DNA of 41,485 nt from Paraburkholderia heleia NBRC 101817 (GTDB taxonomy: Bacteria; Pseudomonadota; Gammaproteobacteria; Burkholderiales; Burkholderiaceae). Positions 5,925 through 14,877 of the stretch are shown one piece after another; position 1 is the first letter of the stretch, and every line of letters begins with the position of its first letter. The notes beneath the pieces were generated by a model that was not told the DNA's origin, did not search any database, and saw only the letters and a list, made by a program, of their open reading frames with translations. Position numbers and translations under genes: made by a program. The stretch is from positions 1 to 41,485 of the forward strand of contig NZ_BBJH01000062.1 in the NCBI RefSeq assembly GCF_000739775.1, given 5' to 3'.

Positions 5925-7355
5925 TTACATGTTCAGCGCGCGCTTGTCAGTGGCGAGTGCAGCTTCGCGCATGACTTCGGACAGCGACGGGTGCGGATGG
6001 CAGATGCGGCCGATGTCTTCGGCGGCAGCCTTGAATTCCATCGCCACCACGGCTTCCGCGATCAGGTCCGATGCGTTGGCCGAGATGATGTGCACGCCGA
6101 GCAGCTCGTCGGTTTTGGCATCGGCGATCATCTTCACGAAGCCGTCCGACTTGTTGATGCCCAGTGCGCGGCCGTTCGCCATGAACGGGAACTGGCCCGT
6201 CCTGATTTCACGGCCTTCTGCCTTGAGCTGCTGCTCCGTCTTGCCGACCCATGCGATTTCCGGCTCGGTGTAGATCACCCACGGAATGCAGTTGTAGTCG
6301 ATGTGCGGCTTCTGGCCGTCGATGATCTCGGCCACCAGCACGCCTTCGTCTTCGGCCTTGTGCGCGAGCATCGGGCCGCGCACCACGTCGCCGATCGCGT
6401 ACACGTTCGGCACCGACGTTGCGCAGTGGCCGTCCACGTCGATGAAGCCACGCTCGTTGGCCTTCAGGCCGATCGCTTCGAGACCGAGGTTGTCGGTGTT
6501 CGGCACGCGGCCAACCGACACGATCAGGCGGTCGGCTTCGAGCACTTGCGCGTTGCCGTCCTTGTCCGTGTAGTGGATCGTGACGTTCTTGTCCGTCGCC
6601 TTGACTTCGCCCACCTTCACGCCGACGTGAATGTCGAGACCCTGCTTCTTGAAGAGCTTCGCCGCTTCCTTCGCGAGCGCCTGGTCGGTCGCGCCGAGGA
6701 ATTCCGGCAGCGCTTCGAGGATCGTGACGTCGGCACCGAGGCGGCGCCACACCGAGCCCAGTTCCAGACCGATCACGCCTGCGCCGATCACAGCCAGCTT
6801 CTTCGGCACGCTGTCGAACGTGAGCGCGCCTTCGTTGTCGGAGATGATCTTGTTGTCGACCGGAATGCCAGGCAGATGACGCGCCTTCGAGCCCGTCGCG
6901 ATGATCACGTTCTTCGCCGTGACGACTTCGGTTTCGCCTTCGCCGCTCACTTCGATCTGCACGCCGGCTTCGCTCTTGCCGGTGAACTTGCCATGGCCCT
7001 TGAGCCACGTGATCTTGTTCTTGCGGAACAGGAATTCGATACCCTTCGTCATCTTCTCGACGATGCCTTCCTTGCGGGCGAGCATCTTCGCGACGTCGAT
7101 CTTCACGTCGGAGACGTTGATGCCGTGATCGGCCAGGTGATGCTGGGCGTTCTCGAACTCTTCCGACGAGGCGAGCAGCGCCTTCGACGGAATGCAGCCG
7201 ACGTTCAGGCAGGTGCCGCCGAGCTTCAGCGCGCCGGCCGGGTTCTTCCACTTTTCGATACACGCAACCGACTTGCCGAGCTGCGCGGCGCGGATCGCCG
7301 CGATATAGCCGCCGGGGCCGGCGCCGATCACGACGACGTCAAATTCTTTGGACAT
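5925..7355 (-). CDS. lpdA: Dihydrolipoamide dehydrogenase (E3 of 2-oxoglutarate dehydrogenase)
   Basis: A 476-residue flavoprotein disulfide reductase. It reoxidises the dihydrolipoyl groups of E2 and passes electrons via FAD to NAD+. The FAD-binding motif is VVVIGAGPGGYIAA at the N-terminus. The redox pair is Cys49/Cys54 in GGTCLNVGCIPSK. The NAD-binding motif is AVIGAGVIGLELGSVW. A second FAD motif is NVYAIGDVV. The active-site base is His455 with Glu460 in HPHPSLSE near the C-terminus. All key residues are present. Of the two candidate ATG codons I chose MSKEF (7355), because AAAGGA lies at a proper 5-6 nt distance from it. It is the third gene of the odhA-odhB-lpd run, 101 bp after odhB, so it is probably the E3 dedicated to this complex. 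Confidence 0.96.
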   Translation of the reverse strand: MSKEFDVVVIGAGPGGYIAAIRAAQLGKSVACIEKWKNPAGALKLGGTCLNVGCIPSKALLASSEEFENAQHHLADHGINVSDVKIDVAKMLARKEGIVEKMTKGIEFLFRKNKITWLKGHGKFTGKSEAGVQIEVSGEGETEVVTAKNVIIATGSKARHLPGIPVDNKIISDNEGALTFDSVPKKLAVIGAGVIGLELGSVWRRLGADVTILEALPEFLGATDQALAKEAAKLFKKQGLDIHVGVKVGEVKATDKNVTIHYTDKDGNAQVLEADRLIVSVGRVPNTDNLGLEAIGLKANERGFIDVDGHCATSVPNVYAIGDVVRGPMLAHKAEDEGVLVAEIIDGQKPHIDYNCIPWVIYTEPEIAWVGKTEQQLKAEGREIRTGQFPFMANGRALGINKSDGFVKMIADAKTDELLGVHIISANASDLIAEAVVAMEFKAAAEDIGRICHPHPSLSEVMREAALATDKRALNM

Positions 7356-7456
7356 GGTCATCCTTTCGAGACGTGAGCGCGGCACGCGGAGCCCGATTTC
7401 CGGAGTCCGCGCGCACGGCGCTCAGTATGAGACTTGATGCTTGATGAGGCCGATCT

Positions 7457-8728
7457 TTACAGGTCGAGCAGCAGACGAGCCGGATCTTCCAGCGCGTCCT
7501 TCATCGCGACCAGCGACAGGACGGCTTCGCGGCCGTCGATGATGCGGTGGTCGTACGACATCGCGAGGTAGTTCATCGGGCGGATCACGATCTGGCCGTT
7601 CTCCACCACGGCGCGTTCCTTCGTGGCATGCACGCCGAGGATCGCCGACTGCGGCGGGTTGATGATCGGAGTCGAGAGCATCGAGCCGAACACGCCGCCG
7701 TTCGAGATCGAGAACGTACCACCCGTCATTTCTTCGATCGAAAGCTTGCCGTCCTTGGCCTTCTGGCCGAATTCGGCGATCTTCTTCTCGATGTCGGCGA
7801 GGCTCATCTGGTCTGCATTACGCAGGATGGGCACCACCAGACCGCGCGGCGAACCGACCGCGATACCGATGTCGAAGTAGCCGTGATAGACGATGTCGTT
7901 GCCGTCGATCGACGCGTTGACGAGCGGGAACTTCTTGAGGGCGTGAACCGCGGCCTTCACGAAGAACGACATGAAGCCGAGCTTCACGCCGTGTTCCTTC
8001 TCGAACTTGTCCTTGTACTTGTTGCGCAGCTCCATGACCGGCGCCATGTTCACTTCGTTGAACGTCGTGAGGATGGCGTTGGTTTGCTGCGACTCGAGCA
8101 GACGCTCGGCGATACGCGCACGCAGACGCGACATCGGCACGCGCTGTTCCGGACGGTCGTTGAGCCAGCTCGCAGCCGAGGCCGGTGCGTTGACTTGCGG
8201 CAGCGACGGCTTGGCGGCAGCCGGCTTCGCAGCCGGTGCGGCCGCGGGAGCGGCCTTCGGCGCGCCCGCGCCCAGCACGTCCTGCTTCGTGATGCGGCCG
8301 TCACGGCCGGTGCCGGCGACGTCGCCGCCCGACAGACCCTTCTCGGCCATCAGCTTGTTCGCTGCGGGCGAGGCGATCGCGCTGCTTGCCGTCGATGCGG
8401 CAGCGGCTGCGACCGGAGCGGCAGCCGGTGCAGCGGTGGGCGCAGCAGCCACGGCGGCTGCGGGAGCCGCAACGGCGCCAGCCTTGGCTTCCGTGTCGAT
8501 CTTCGCGATCACTTGTTCGCTCGTGACGGTTGCGCCGTCGCCCACGAGGATCTCGGCCAGCACGCCGGCAGCCGGCGCGGGCACTTCGAGCACGACCTTG
8601 TCGGTTTCGATCTCGATGACGACTTCGTCCTGGGCGATCGCTTCGCCCGGCTTCTTCTTCCACTGCAGCATCGTGCCTTCCGACACCGACTCCGAAAACT
8701 GCGGGACCTTCACTTCTACGATAGCCAT
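7457..8728 (-). CDS. odhB: Dihydrolipoyl succinyltransferase (E2 of 2-oxoglutarate dehydrogenase)
   Basis: A 423-residue E2 core enzyme that transfers succinyl from the lipoyl arm to CoA in the TCA cycle. Residues 1-76 are the single lipoyl domain with the lipoylated Lys44 in ETDKVVLEV. A flexible Ala/Pro-rich linker (about 78-117) follows. The E1/E3-binding domain is at about 118-152 (ASPAANKLMAEKGLSGGDV, then GRDGRITKQDV). A second Ala/Pro/Lys linker comes next, and the catalytic domain runs from about 192 to the end, with the active-site His394 and Asp398 in YDHRIIDGREA. The start has AGGAAAATCAC in front of the ATG. It sits between odhA (118 bp upstream) and lpdA, the standard order. Confidence 0.96.
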   Translation of the reverse strand: MAIVEVKVPQFSESVSEGTMLQWKKKPGEAIAQDEVVIEIETDKVVLEVPAPAAGVLAEILVGDGATVTSEQVIAKIDTEAKAGAVAAPAAAVAAAPTAAPAAAPVAAAAASTASSAIASPAANKLMAEKGLSGGDVAGTGRDGRITKQDVLGAGAPKAAPAAAPAAKPAAAKPSLPQVNAPASAASWLNDRPEQRVPMSRLRARIAERLLESQQTNAILTTFNEVNMAPVMELRNKYKDKFEKEHGVKLGFMSFFVKAAVHALKKFPLVNASIDGNDIVYHGYFDIGIAVGSPRGLVVPILRNADQMSLADIEKKIAEFGQKAKDGKLSIEEMTGGTFSISNGGVFGSMLSTPIINPPQSAILGVHATKERAVVENGQIVIRPMNYLAMSYDHRIIDGREAVLSLVAMKDALEDPARLLLDL

Positions 8729-8793
8729 GTGATTTTCCTGAATACTTTTTCGGGGACATCCCCGTATGACGAACCGGGTCGCGCACTTGAGCG

Positions 8794-8828
8794 CGGGAAA
8801 GCGCGCGTTGAATCCGCACGCTTTCCCG
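8794..8828 (-). other. 10-bp hairpin between odhA and odhB
   Basis: CGGGAAAGCG (8794-8803) pairs perfectly with CGCTTTCCCG (8819-8828) around a 15-nt loop. It begins about 20 nt after the odhA stop. There is no T-run, so it is more likely an mRNA stability or processing element than a full terminator. Confidence 0.55.
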
Positions 8829-8846
8829 GTTCGATTGCCCTAGTGC

Positions 8847-11711
8847 TTACTTCGCGACCTGCGCGCCCTTCAGGCGGCCGAATGCACCTTCGATCAGCGC
8901 CTTCTGCTGCTCGTAGTGCTTCGCGTAGTAGCCAACAGCCGGCGATGCGGAAGCAGGACGGCCGCTGTACGCGAGCTTCATGCCTTCCTTCATGCCTTCC
9001 TTCAGGTGGTGCTCGATGTAGAACCACGGGCCCTGATTCTGCGGCTCGTCCTGCACCCAGACCACTTCGGTCGCGTTGTCATACTTCTTCAGCTCCGCTT
9101 CGAACTGCTTGTGCGCAAACGGATAGAGCTGTTCGATACGGATGATCGCGACGTCGTTCGCCTTTGCTTCGCGGCGGTGTGCGACGAGGTCGAAGTACAC
9201 GCGGCCCGAGCAGGCGACCACGCGCTTGACCTTCTTCGCGTCGATCGCTTCGTCCACTTCGCCGATGACCGGCTGGAACGTGCCCTTCGCCAGTTCGGAC
9301 AGATCCGACACGGCTTCCTTGTGACGCAGCAGCGACTTCGGCGTGAAGATGATGAGCGGCTTGCGGAACAGACGGATCATCTGGCGACGCAGCACGTGGA
9401 AGATCTGGGCCGGCGTGGTCGGCTGAACGACCTGCATGTTGTGCTCGGCGCACAGCTGCAGGAAACGCTCGATACGCGCCGACGAGTGCTCCGGGCCCTG
9501 GCCTTCGTAGCCGTGCGGCAGCAGCATCGTGAGACCCGACACGCGGCCCCACTTCACTTCGCCCGACGAGATGAACTGGTCGATCACGACCTGCGCACCG
9601 TTGACGAAGTCGCCGAACTGGCCTTCCCACGCGACGAGCGTGTTCGGCTCGGCGGTCGAGTAGCCGTATTCGAAGCCCAGCACGGCCTCTTCCGAGAGCA
9701 CCGAGTCGATCACCGTGAACTGCGCCTGGTTCTCGCCGATGTTCTGCAGCGGCACGTACGTGCCGTCGTCCCAACGTTCGCGGTTCTGGTCGTGCAAAAC
9801 CGCGTGGCGGTGCGTGAACGTGCCGCGGCCCGAGTCCTGGCCCGTCAGGCGAACGGCGTAGCCCGAAGCGACCAGCGATGCAAACGCGAGGTGTTCGCCC
9901 ATGCCCCAGTCGAGCTTCGCTTCGCCCTTGCCCATCGCGCGGCGGTCGTTGATGACGCGCTCGACGAGCGGGTGAACCTTGAAGTTCTCGGGGATCGTGG
10001 TGATGCGCTCAGCCAGACGCTTGAGTTCGGCGAGCGGCACTGCCGTATCGGCGGCGTCGGTCCACTTGCGGTTCAGGAACGGAACCCAGTCCACCGCGTA
10101 CTTGCTCTTGTAGTTCGAGAGCACGGGGTCGACCGTATGGTGGCCTTCGTCCATCGCGGCGCGGTAGGCCTTGACGTAGTTGTCCGCGTCTTCAGCCGTG
10201 ATCAGACCTTGCTGCACGAGCTTCTCGGCGTACAGCGCGCGGGTGCCCGGGTGCTTCGCGATCGTCTTGTACATCAGCGGCTGCGTGACCGCCGGCGTGT
10301 CCTGCTCGTTGTGGCCGAGCTTGCGGAAGCAGATGATGTCGACCACGACATCCTTGTGGTACTGCATGCGGAATTCGACCGCGAGCTGGATAGCCAGCAC
10401 GACCGCTTCCGGATCGTCGCCGTTCACGTGCAGCACCGGCGCTTCGATCATCTTGACCACGTCGGTACAGTAGAGCGTCGAACGCGCGTCGCGCGGGTCC
10501 GAGGTCGTGAAGCCGATCTGGTTGTTGATGACGATGTGCAGCGTGCCGTGCGTGCCGTAGCCGCGCGTTTGCGCGAGGTTCAGCGTTTCCATCACGACGC
10601 CCTGGCCTGCGAAGGCCGCGTCGCCGTGGATCTGCACCGGCAGCACCTGCAGGCCGTCTGCATCGCCGCGGCGATCCATACGGGCCTTCGCCGAACCTTC
10701 GACCACCGGGTTGACGATTTCGAGGTGCGACGGGTTGAACGCGAGCGACAGGTGGACCGGGCCGCCTTCGGTCGCGACGTCCGACGAGAAGCCTTTGTGG
10801 TACTTCACGTCGCCTGCCGGCAGGTCGTCGACGTGCTTGCCTTCGAATTCGGCGAAGAGGTCAGCCGGCATCTTGCCGAGCGTATTGACGAGCACGTTCA
10901 GACGGCCACGGTGAGCCATGCCGATGACGATTTCCTGCACGCCCTTCGCGCCGGCGTGACGAACGACTTCGTCCATCGCGGCGATGAAGGACTCGCCGCC
11001 TTCGAGCGAGAAGCGCTTCTGGCCGACGTACTTGGTGTGCAGGAAGCGCTCGAGGCCTTCGGCGGCCGTCAGGCGCTGCAGGATGTGCTTCTTCTTGTCA
11101 GCCGTGAAGTTGGGCGTCGAGCGGATCGACTCGAGACGCTCCTTCCACCAGCGCTTTTGTTCGGGATCGCTGATGTACATGTACTCGGCGCCGAGCGTGC
11201 CGCAGTACGTATCGCGCAGCGCCTTGACGATCTCGCGCAGCGACGCGCGCTCGAAACCGAAGTACAGGTTCGTGGCGCTGAACGTCTGGTCCATGTCGGC
11301 TTCAGTGAAGTCGTAGAACGCAGGCTCGAGTTCGGGAATGTTCGGACGTTCGCGGCGCTTGAGCGGATCGAGATTGGCCCATTGCGAGCCGAGGAATCGA
11401 TAGGCGCCAATCAGGGACTGAACGTAGACTTGCTTGCGTGCCGTGGCGAGGTCTTCGCCGCCGCCGCGCGGAATAAATGCGTTGGCCTTCGCGCGTTGGG
11501 CGAAGGATTCGACGATCGGCCCGTGGGCGATGTCGTTGTCGGCCGTGCCACTCGACGACGGCACGTTTTGCAGTGCGTCGAAGTATTCACGCCAGGTGTC
11601 CGGAACGGACGCAGGGTTGTCAAGATATGCTTCGTATAGCTCTTCGACATACGGAGCATTGCCGCCGAACAAATAGGAGTTCAGCTGGAATTGCTTCATC
11701 GTTTCCGACAT
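8847..11711 (-). CDS. odhA: 2-oxoglutarate dehydrogenase E1 component
   Basis: A 954-residue thiamine-diphosphate enzyme (E. coli SucA is 933) that decarboxylates 2-oxoglutarate and loads succinyl onto E2. The N-terminal E2-contact segment is MKQFQLNSYLFGGNAPYVEE. The substrate-site block MAHRGRLN is at 265-272, followed by SLAFNPSHLE (322-331). The thiamine-diphosphate motif begins HGDAAFAGQG at 362-371. The C-terminal transketolase-like half contains VAWEGQFGDFVNGAQVVIDQF and LLPHGYEGQGPEHSSARIERF. A small repeat (KEGMKEGMK) sits near the C-terminus. The ATG at 11711 gives the normal start. It is the first gene of the odh operon; a possible promoter with a palindrome lies 127-145 bp upstream. 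Confidence 0.97.
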   Translation of the reverse strand: MSETMKQFQLNSYLFGGNAPYVEELYEAYLDNPASVPDTWREYFDALQNVPSSSGTADNDIAHGPIVESFAQRAKANAFIPRGGGEDLATARKQVYVQSLIGAYRFLGSQWANLDPLKRRERPNIPELEPAFYDFTEADMDQTFSATNLYFGFERASLREIVKALRDTYCGTLGAEYMYISDPEQKRWWKERLESIRSTPNFTADKKKHILQRLTAAEGLERFLHTKYVGQKRFSLEGGESFIAAMDEVVRHAGAKGVQEIVIGMAHRGRLNVLVNTLGKMPADLFAEFEGKHVDDLPAGDVKYHKGFSSDVATEGGPVHLSLAFNPSHLEIVNPVVEGSAKARMDRRGDADGLQVLPVQIHGDAAFAGQGVVMETLNLAQTRGYGTHGTLHIVINNQIGFTTSDPRDARSTLYCTDVVKMIEAPVLHVNGDDPEAVVLAIQLAVEFRMQYHKDVVVDIICFRKLGHNEQDTPAVTQPLMYKTIAKHPGTRALYAEKLVQQGLITAEDADNYVKAYRAAMDEGHHTVDPVLSNYKSKYAVDWVPFLNRKWTDAADTAVPLAELKRLAERITTIPENFKVHPLVERVINDRRAMGKGEAKLDWGMGEHLAFASLVASGYAVRLTGQDSGRGTFTHRHAVLHDQNRERWDDGTYVPLQNIGENQAQFTVIDSVLSEEAVLGFEYGYSTAEPNTLVAWEGQFGDFVNGAQVVIDQFISSGEVKWGRVSGLTMLLPHGYEGQGPEHSSARIERFLQLCAEHNMQVVQPTTPAQIFHVLRRQMIRLFRKPLIIFTPKSLLRHKEAVSDLSELAKGTFQPVIGEVDEAIDAKKVKRVVACSGRVYFDLVAHRREAKANDVAIIRIEQLYPFAHKQFEAELKKYDNATEVVWVQDEPQNQGPWFYIEHHLKEGMKEGMKLAYSGRPASASPAVGYYAKHYEQQKALIEGAFGRLKGAQVAK

Positions 11712-11837
11712 TTACGCTCACCTTTCTTCGAGTTTCTCGAGAAATAGCGGGTTACTCAACCTTCCGCGCCACGGCCTGACCGTTTAGCGGATTGCGAATC
11801 AAGTCTGCTTGGAAGGACCTAAATCATGCATCCGCGG

Positions 11838-11855
11838 AGTATAGCGCATATGCGC
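11838..11855 (-). promoter_or_regulatory. Possible odhA promoter with 12-bp palindrome
   Basis: On the minus strand TATACT (11843-11838) could be a -10 element about 130 bp ahead of odhA. Directly upstream of it, in the spacer, is the perfect palindrome GCGCATATGCGC (11844-11855), a possible operator. No good -35 is seen, so the promoter may need an activator. Confidence 0.4.
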
Positions 11856-11970
11856 ATCTCGCCACAGGATGCAATGCGACCGAACACCACGCGGGAAGCC
11901 TTTCTACACGGGCCCTTGCGGCATTCGCAACGCACTCTTCCTGCACCGCAATGCAATCCCCGCCAGACGC

Positions 11971-12000
11971 AAAAAAGCCGCCCGTAAAGCGGCGGCTTTT
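11971..12000 (-). terminator. Rho-independent terminator of typA
   Basis: A 10-bp stem (11973-11982 with 11991-12000), with six T residues at the end when read on the minus strand. It lies 49 bp after the typA stop and separates typA from the odh operon promoter. Confidence 0.88.
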
Positions 12001-12048
12001 CTGTGAGTCTGTTTGCATTGCAGTGCGGAAAAGCGCTAAAAGTGCAAA

Positions 12049-13875
12049 TTACTCGGCAGCGCCTTCGCGGCTCGCGCGGCGACGCTCGTGCTCTTTGAGG
12101 TGACGCTTGCGCAAACGGATCGACTGCGGCGTGACTTCCACGAGTTCGTCGTCGTCGATGAACTCCACAGCGTATTCGAGCGACATCTGGATCGGCGGCA
12201 CGAGGCGCACGGCTTCGTCGGTGCCCGAGGCGCGCACGTTGGTGAGCTGCTTGCCCTTGATCGGGTTCACGACGAGGTCGTTGTCGCGGCTGTGAATGCC
12301 GATGATCATGCCTTCGTACAGCGCGTCGCCCGGCTTCACGAACATGCGGCCGCGGTCCTGCAGCTTCCACAGTGCGTAGGCGACGGCGGCGCCGTCGTCC
12401 TGCGAGATCAGCACGCCGTTGCGGCGCTCGCCGAGCGTGCCTTCCTTGACCGGGCCGTAGGCGTCGAACACGTGGCTCATGAGGCCCGTGCCGCGCGTGA
12501 GCGTCATGAACTCGCCCTGGAAGCCGATCAGGCCGCGGGCCGGAATGCGGTACTCGAGACGCGTGCGGCCGCGGCCGTCCGAAGCCATGTCGAGCATTTC
12601 GCCCTTGCGGCGGCCCAGTTCTTCCATCACCCCGCCCTGGTGGCCGTCCTCGACGTCCACGGTCAGCAGTTCGTACGGCTCCTGCTTCACGCCGTCGACT
12701 TCGTGCAGCACCACGCGCGGACGCGACACGGCCAGCTCGTAGCCTTCGCGGCGCATGTTTTCGATCAGGATCGTGAGGTGCAGTTCGCCACGGCCCGACA
12801 CTTCGAACGTCGTTTCGTCGCCGGTGTCCTTCACGCGCAGCGCGACGTTGTGGTTCAGCTCCTTCGTGAGACGGTCGCGGATCTGGCGGCTCGTCACGAA
12901 CTTGCCTTCGCGGCCTGCGAGCGGCGACGAGTTCACGAGGAAGTTCATCGTCAGCGTGGGCTCGTCCACCGTGATCATCGGCAGCGCTTCGGGGGTGTCG
13001 ACCGCGCAGATCGTCGCGCCGATGCCGATGTCTTCGATGCCGTTGATCAGCACGATGTCGCCGGCTTCGGCCGATTCGACCTGCACGCGCTCGAGGCCGC
13101 TGAACGACAGCACCTGGTTGATCTTGCGGTTCATGACCTCGCCTTCCGGACCGAAGCGCAGCGCCACTTGCTGACCCGGCTTGATGCGGCCGCGCTTGAT
13201 ACGGCCCACGCCGATACGGCCGACGTAGGTCGAGTAGTCGAGCGAGGTGATCTGCAGCTGCAGCGGGCCTTCCGGATCGGCGTCGCGCACCGGCACGTGC
13301 TCGAGGATCGCCTCGAACAGGGGACGCATGTCGCCTTCGCGCGCGTCGGCGGAAAGCGACGCATAGCCGTTCAAACCCGAGGCGTACACCACCGGGAAGT
13401 CGAGCTGCTCTTCGGTCGCGCCGAGCTTGTCGAACAGGTCGAAGGTCTGGTTGATCACCCAGTCGATACGAGCGCCCGGACGGTCGATCTTGTTGACGAC
13501 GACGATCGGCTTCAGGCCGAGCGCGAGCGCCTTCTTCGTGACGAAGCGCGTTTGCGGCATCGGGCCTTCCACGGCGTCGACGAGCAGCAGCACCGAGTCG
13601 ACCATCGAGAGCACGCGCTCCACTTCGCCGCCGAAGTCGGCGTGGCCCGGGGTGTCGACGATGTTGATGTGAGTGCCTTCGTACTCGACCGCGCAGTTCT
13701 TCGCGAGAATCGTGATCCCGCGCTCTTTTTCGATGTCGTTCGAGTCCATGACGCGTTCGGCGACCTGCTGGTTGTCGCGGAAGGTGCCGGACTGGCGCAG
13801 CAGTTGGTCGACGAGCGTGGTCTTGCCGTGGTCGACGTGGGCAATGATGGCGATGTTGCGAAGAGCGCGGGACAT
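12049..13875 (-). CDS. typA: Ribosome-binding GTPase TypA/BipA
   Basis: A 608-residue translational GTPase (E. coli 607). The G1 motif is AHVDHGKT (12-19), G3 is DTPGHADFGGE, G4 is NKIDRPGA. The EF-G-like domains III and V and the TypA-specific C-terminal domain follow (LEYRIPARGLIGFQGEF, then HSRDNDLVVNPIKGKQLTN). It binds the ribosome and helps 50S assembly and growth at low temperature or stress. The ATG at 13875 (MSRALRNIAIIAHVD) is the family start; a longer frame to 13908 adds unconserved residues. The C-terminus is basic (RKRHLKEHERRRASREG). It has its own promoter candidate (14021-14029) and terminator (11971-12000), so it is a single-gene unit. Confidence 0.96.
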   Translation of the reverse strand: MSRALRNIAIIAHVDHGKTTLVDQLLRQSGTFRDNQQVAERVMDSNDIEKERGITILAKNCAVEYEGTHINIVDTPGHADFGGEVERVLSMVDSVLLLVDAVEGPMPQTRFVTKKALALGLKPIVVVNKIDRPGARIDWVINQTFDLFDKLGATEEQLDFPVVYASGLNGYASLSADAREGDMRPLFEAILEHVPVRDADPEGPLQLQITSLDYSTYVGRIGVGRIKRGRIKPGQQVALRFGPEGEVMNRKINQVLSFSGLERVQVESAEAGDIVLINGIEDIGIGATICAVDTPEALPMITVDEPTLTMNFLVNSSPLAGREGKFVTSRQIRDRLTKELNHNVALRVKDTGDETTFEVSGRGELHLTILIENMRREGYELAVSRPRVVLHEVDGVKQEPYELLTVDVEDGHQGGVMEELGRRKGEMLDMASDGRGRTRLEYRIPARGLIGFQGEFMTLTRGTGLMSHVFDAYGPVKEGTLGERRNGVLISQDDGAAVAYALWKLQDRGRMFVKPGDALYEGMIIGIHSRDNDLVVNPIKGKQLTNVRASGTDEAVRLVPPIQMSLEYAVEFIDDDELVEVTPQSIRLRKRHLKEHERRRASREGAAE

Positions 13876-14020
13876 AGGAACCTGGGTACAGTTGAGTGCG
13901 CCGCGCATGCCCTGCTGGCAGGCCCGGCGAGGGCGCGCGGCCGCCGCTTCGATCCGCCCCGCAACGACTGCCGGCGGGTCAATTCAGCATCGCTGCAATG
14001 ACGCACTTTGGGAACCTGAA

Positions 14021-14029
14021 ATTATAGCA
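14021..14029 (-). promoter_or_regulatory. Extended -10 promoter element of typA
   Basis: On the minus strand the sequence reads TGCTATAAT, a perfect -10 with the TGn extension. No strong -35 is visible, which fits an extended -10 promoter. Transcription would start about 140 bp ahead of typA. Confidence 0.6.
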
Positions 14030-14219
14030 CGCGCGGATGAATTGATCTCGCGCATATCAGGGAGCACCCTGGATCGGGGCGGCCGGCGTCGCAACCGCGC
14101 AACGCGGGCAAGGATCCGGTGAGCACCCGGCGCGGCGCTCACGCCGCATTTTCCCATGCTCATGGGGCGGGATTAAGCCCCTACTCTGCAAAGGTTTCTC
14201 GGCAAAGGCAGAATAAACC

Positions 14220-14248
14220 TTGCCGCGTCAACTAACCGCCCCTATAAT
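14220..14248 (+). promoter_or_regulatory. Sigma-70 promoter of the marR-efflux operon
   Basis: TTGCCG (14220-14225), a 17-bp spacer and TATAAT (14243-14248), about 37 bp ahead of the MarR ATG. An imperfect dyad (GGCAAAGG at 14201-14208 and CCTTGCC near 14218-14224) overlaps the -35, and GCAAAGG also occurs at 14188. Either could be a MarR operator. Confidence 0.75.
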
Positions 14249-14284
14249 CCCTGCCTGGTCAACCATTGCAGTCGCAGCAGAATC

Positions 14285-14788
14285 ATGACGGATCCGACTC
14301 CCACGCCCCCGCCCGAAGTCCGCGACTACGACCTCGGCGAGAGCGTCGGCTACCTGATCTCGCGGGTGAAATCGACCATGTCGAACATGGTCACCCAGCG
14401 CGCCGTTGCCGAACTCGGCGTCACGAGCCAGCAGGCCAGCATCCTCTTCATGGTGGCGAGCGGCAAATGCACGCTCGCGGCCGAACTCGCGCGCGATTAC
14501 GGCATCGACGCGAGCGCCGTCACGCGGCTCGTCGACCGGCTGGAGAAGCGCGGACTCCTGCAGCGCGTGCGCAGTTCCGAAGACCGCCGCGCGGTGCGCC
14601 TTGCGCTTACGCCCGAGGGCCTTGCCATCGCCGCTCGCATGCCGGCGATTTTCCGCAGCGTCACGGAGCAGCTCTCCGCCGGATTCACGCCAGAGGAAGT
14701 CGGTTTCCTGAAGAGCATGTTGCGGCGGATTCTTTCGAATAGCTGCGAAGCTAGCCAGAATTCGAACCCGAATCCGCCTGCAAATTGA
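14285..14788 (+). CDS. MarR family transcriptional regulator
   Basis: A 167-residue winged-helix repressor-type protein. After a Pro-rich start, helix 1 begins near DLGESVGYLISRVKSTM. The DNA-binding part includes TSQQASILFMVASGKCTLAAELAR, the recognition helix IDASAVTRLVDRLEKRG, and the wing motif SSEDRRAVRLALTPEG. Cys60 (ASGKC) and Cys157 (NSCEASQ) are the only cysteines and might be redox-active, but this is a guess. It is the first gene of a four-gene operon with the OprM-type channel, EmrA-type and EmrB-type pump genes, so it most likely represses this pump and responds to a small aromatic or phenolic compound, as is common for MarR proteins. The stop is 89 bp before the chosen channel start. 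Confidence 0.92.
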   Translation: MTDPTPTPPPEVRDYDLGESVGYLISRVKSTMSNMVTQRAVAELGVTSQQASILFMVASGKCTLAAELARDYGIDASAVTRLVDRLEKRGLLQRVRSSEDRRAVRLALTPEGLAIAARMPAIFRSVTEQLSAGFTPEEVGFLKSMLRRILSNSCEASQNSNPNPPAN

Positions 14789-14877
14789 TGACGGGGCAAG
14801 CAAATTTGAAATCGCCGAACAAGAAAATAGCTGCATCGTCCAGTATCACTACACACTCTCATGTATCGAGACGAGCC

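Noticed and set aside
8916..11639. A 907-residue open frame on the plus strand opposite odhA
   Set aside because: Mirror frame of a highly conserved gene, with Arg/His/Val-rich nonsense composition and no ribosome site.
12088..14001. A 637-residue open frame opposite typA
   Set aside because: Same reason: antisense shadow of a conserved gene.
14785..14877. TTG start of the channel gene overlapping the MarR stop
   Set aside because: It would place about 31 residues before a standard lipoprotein signal; the ATG at 14878 fits the signal peptide.
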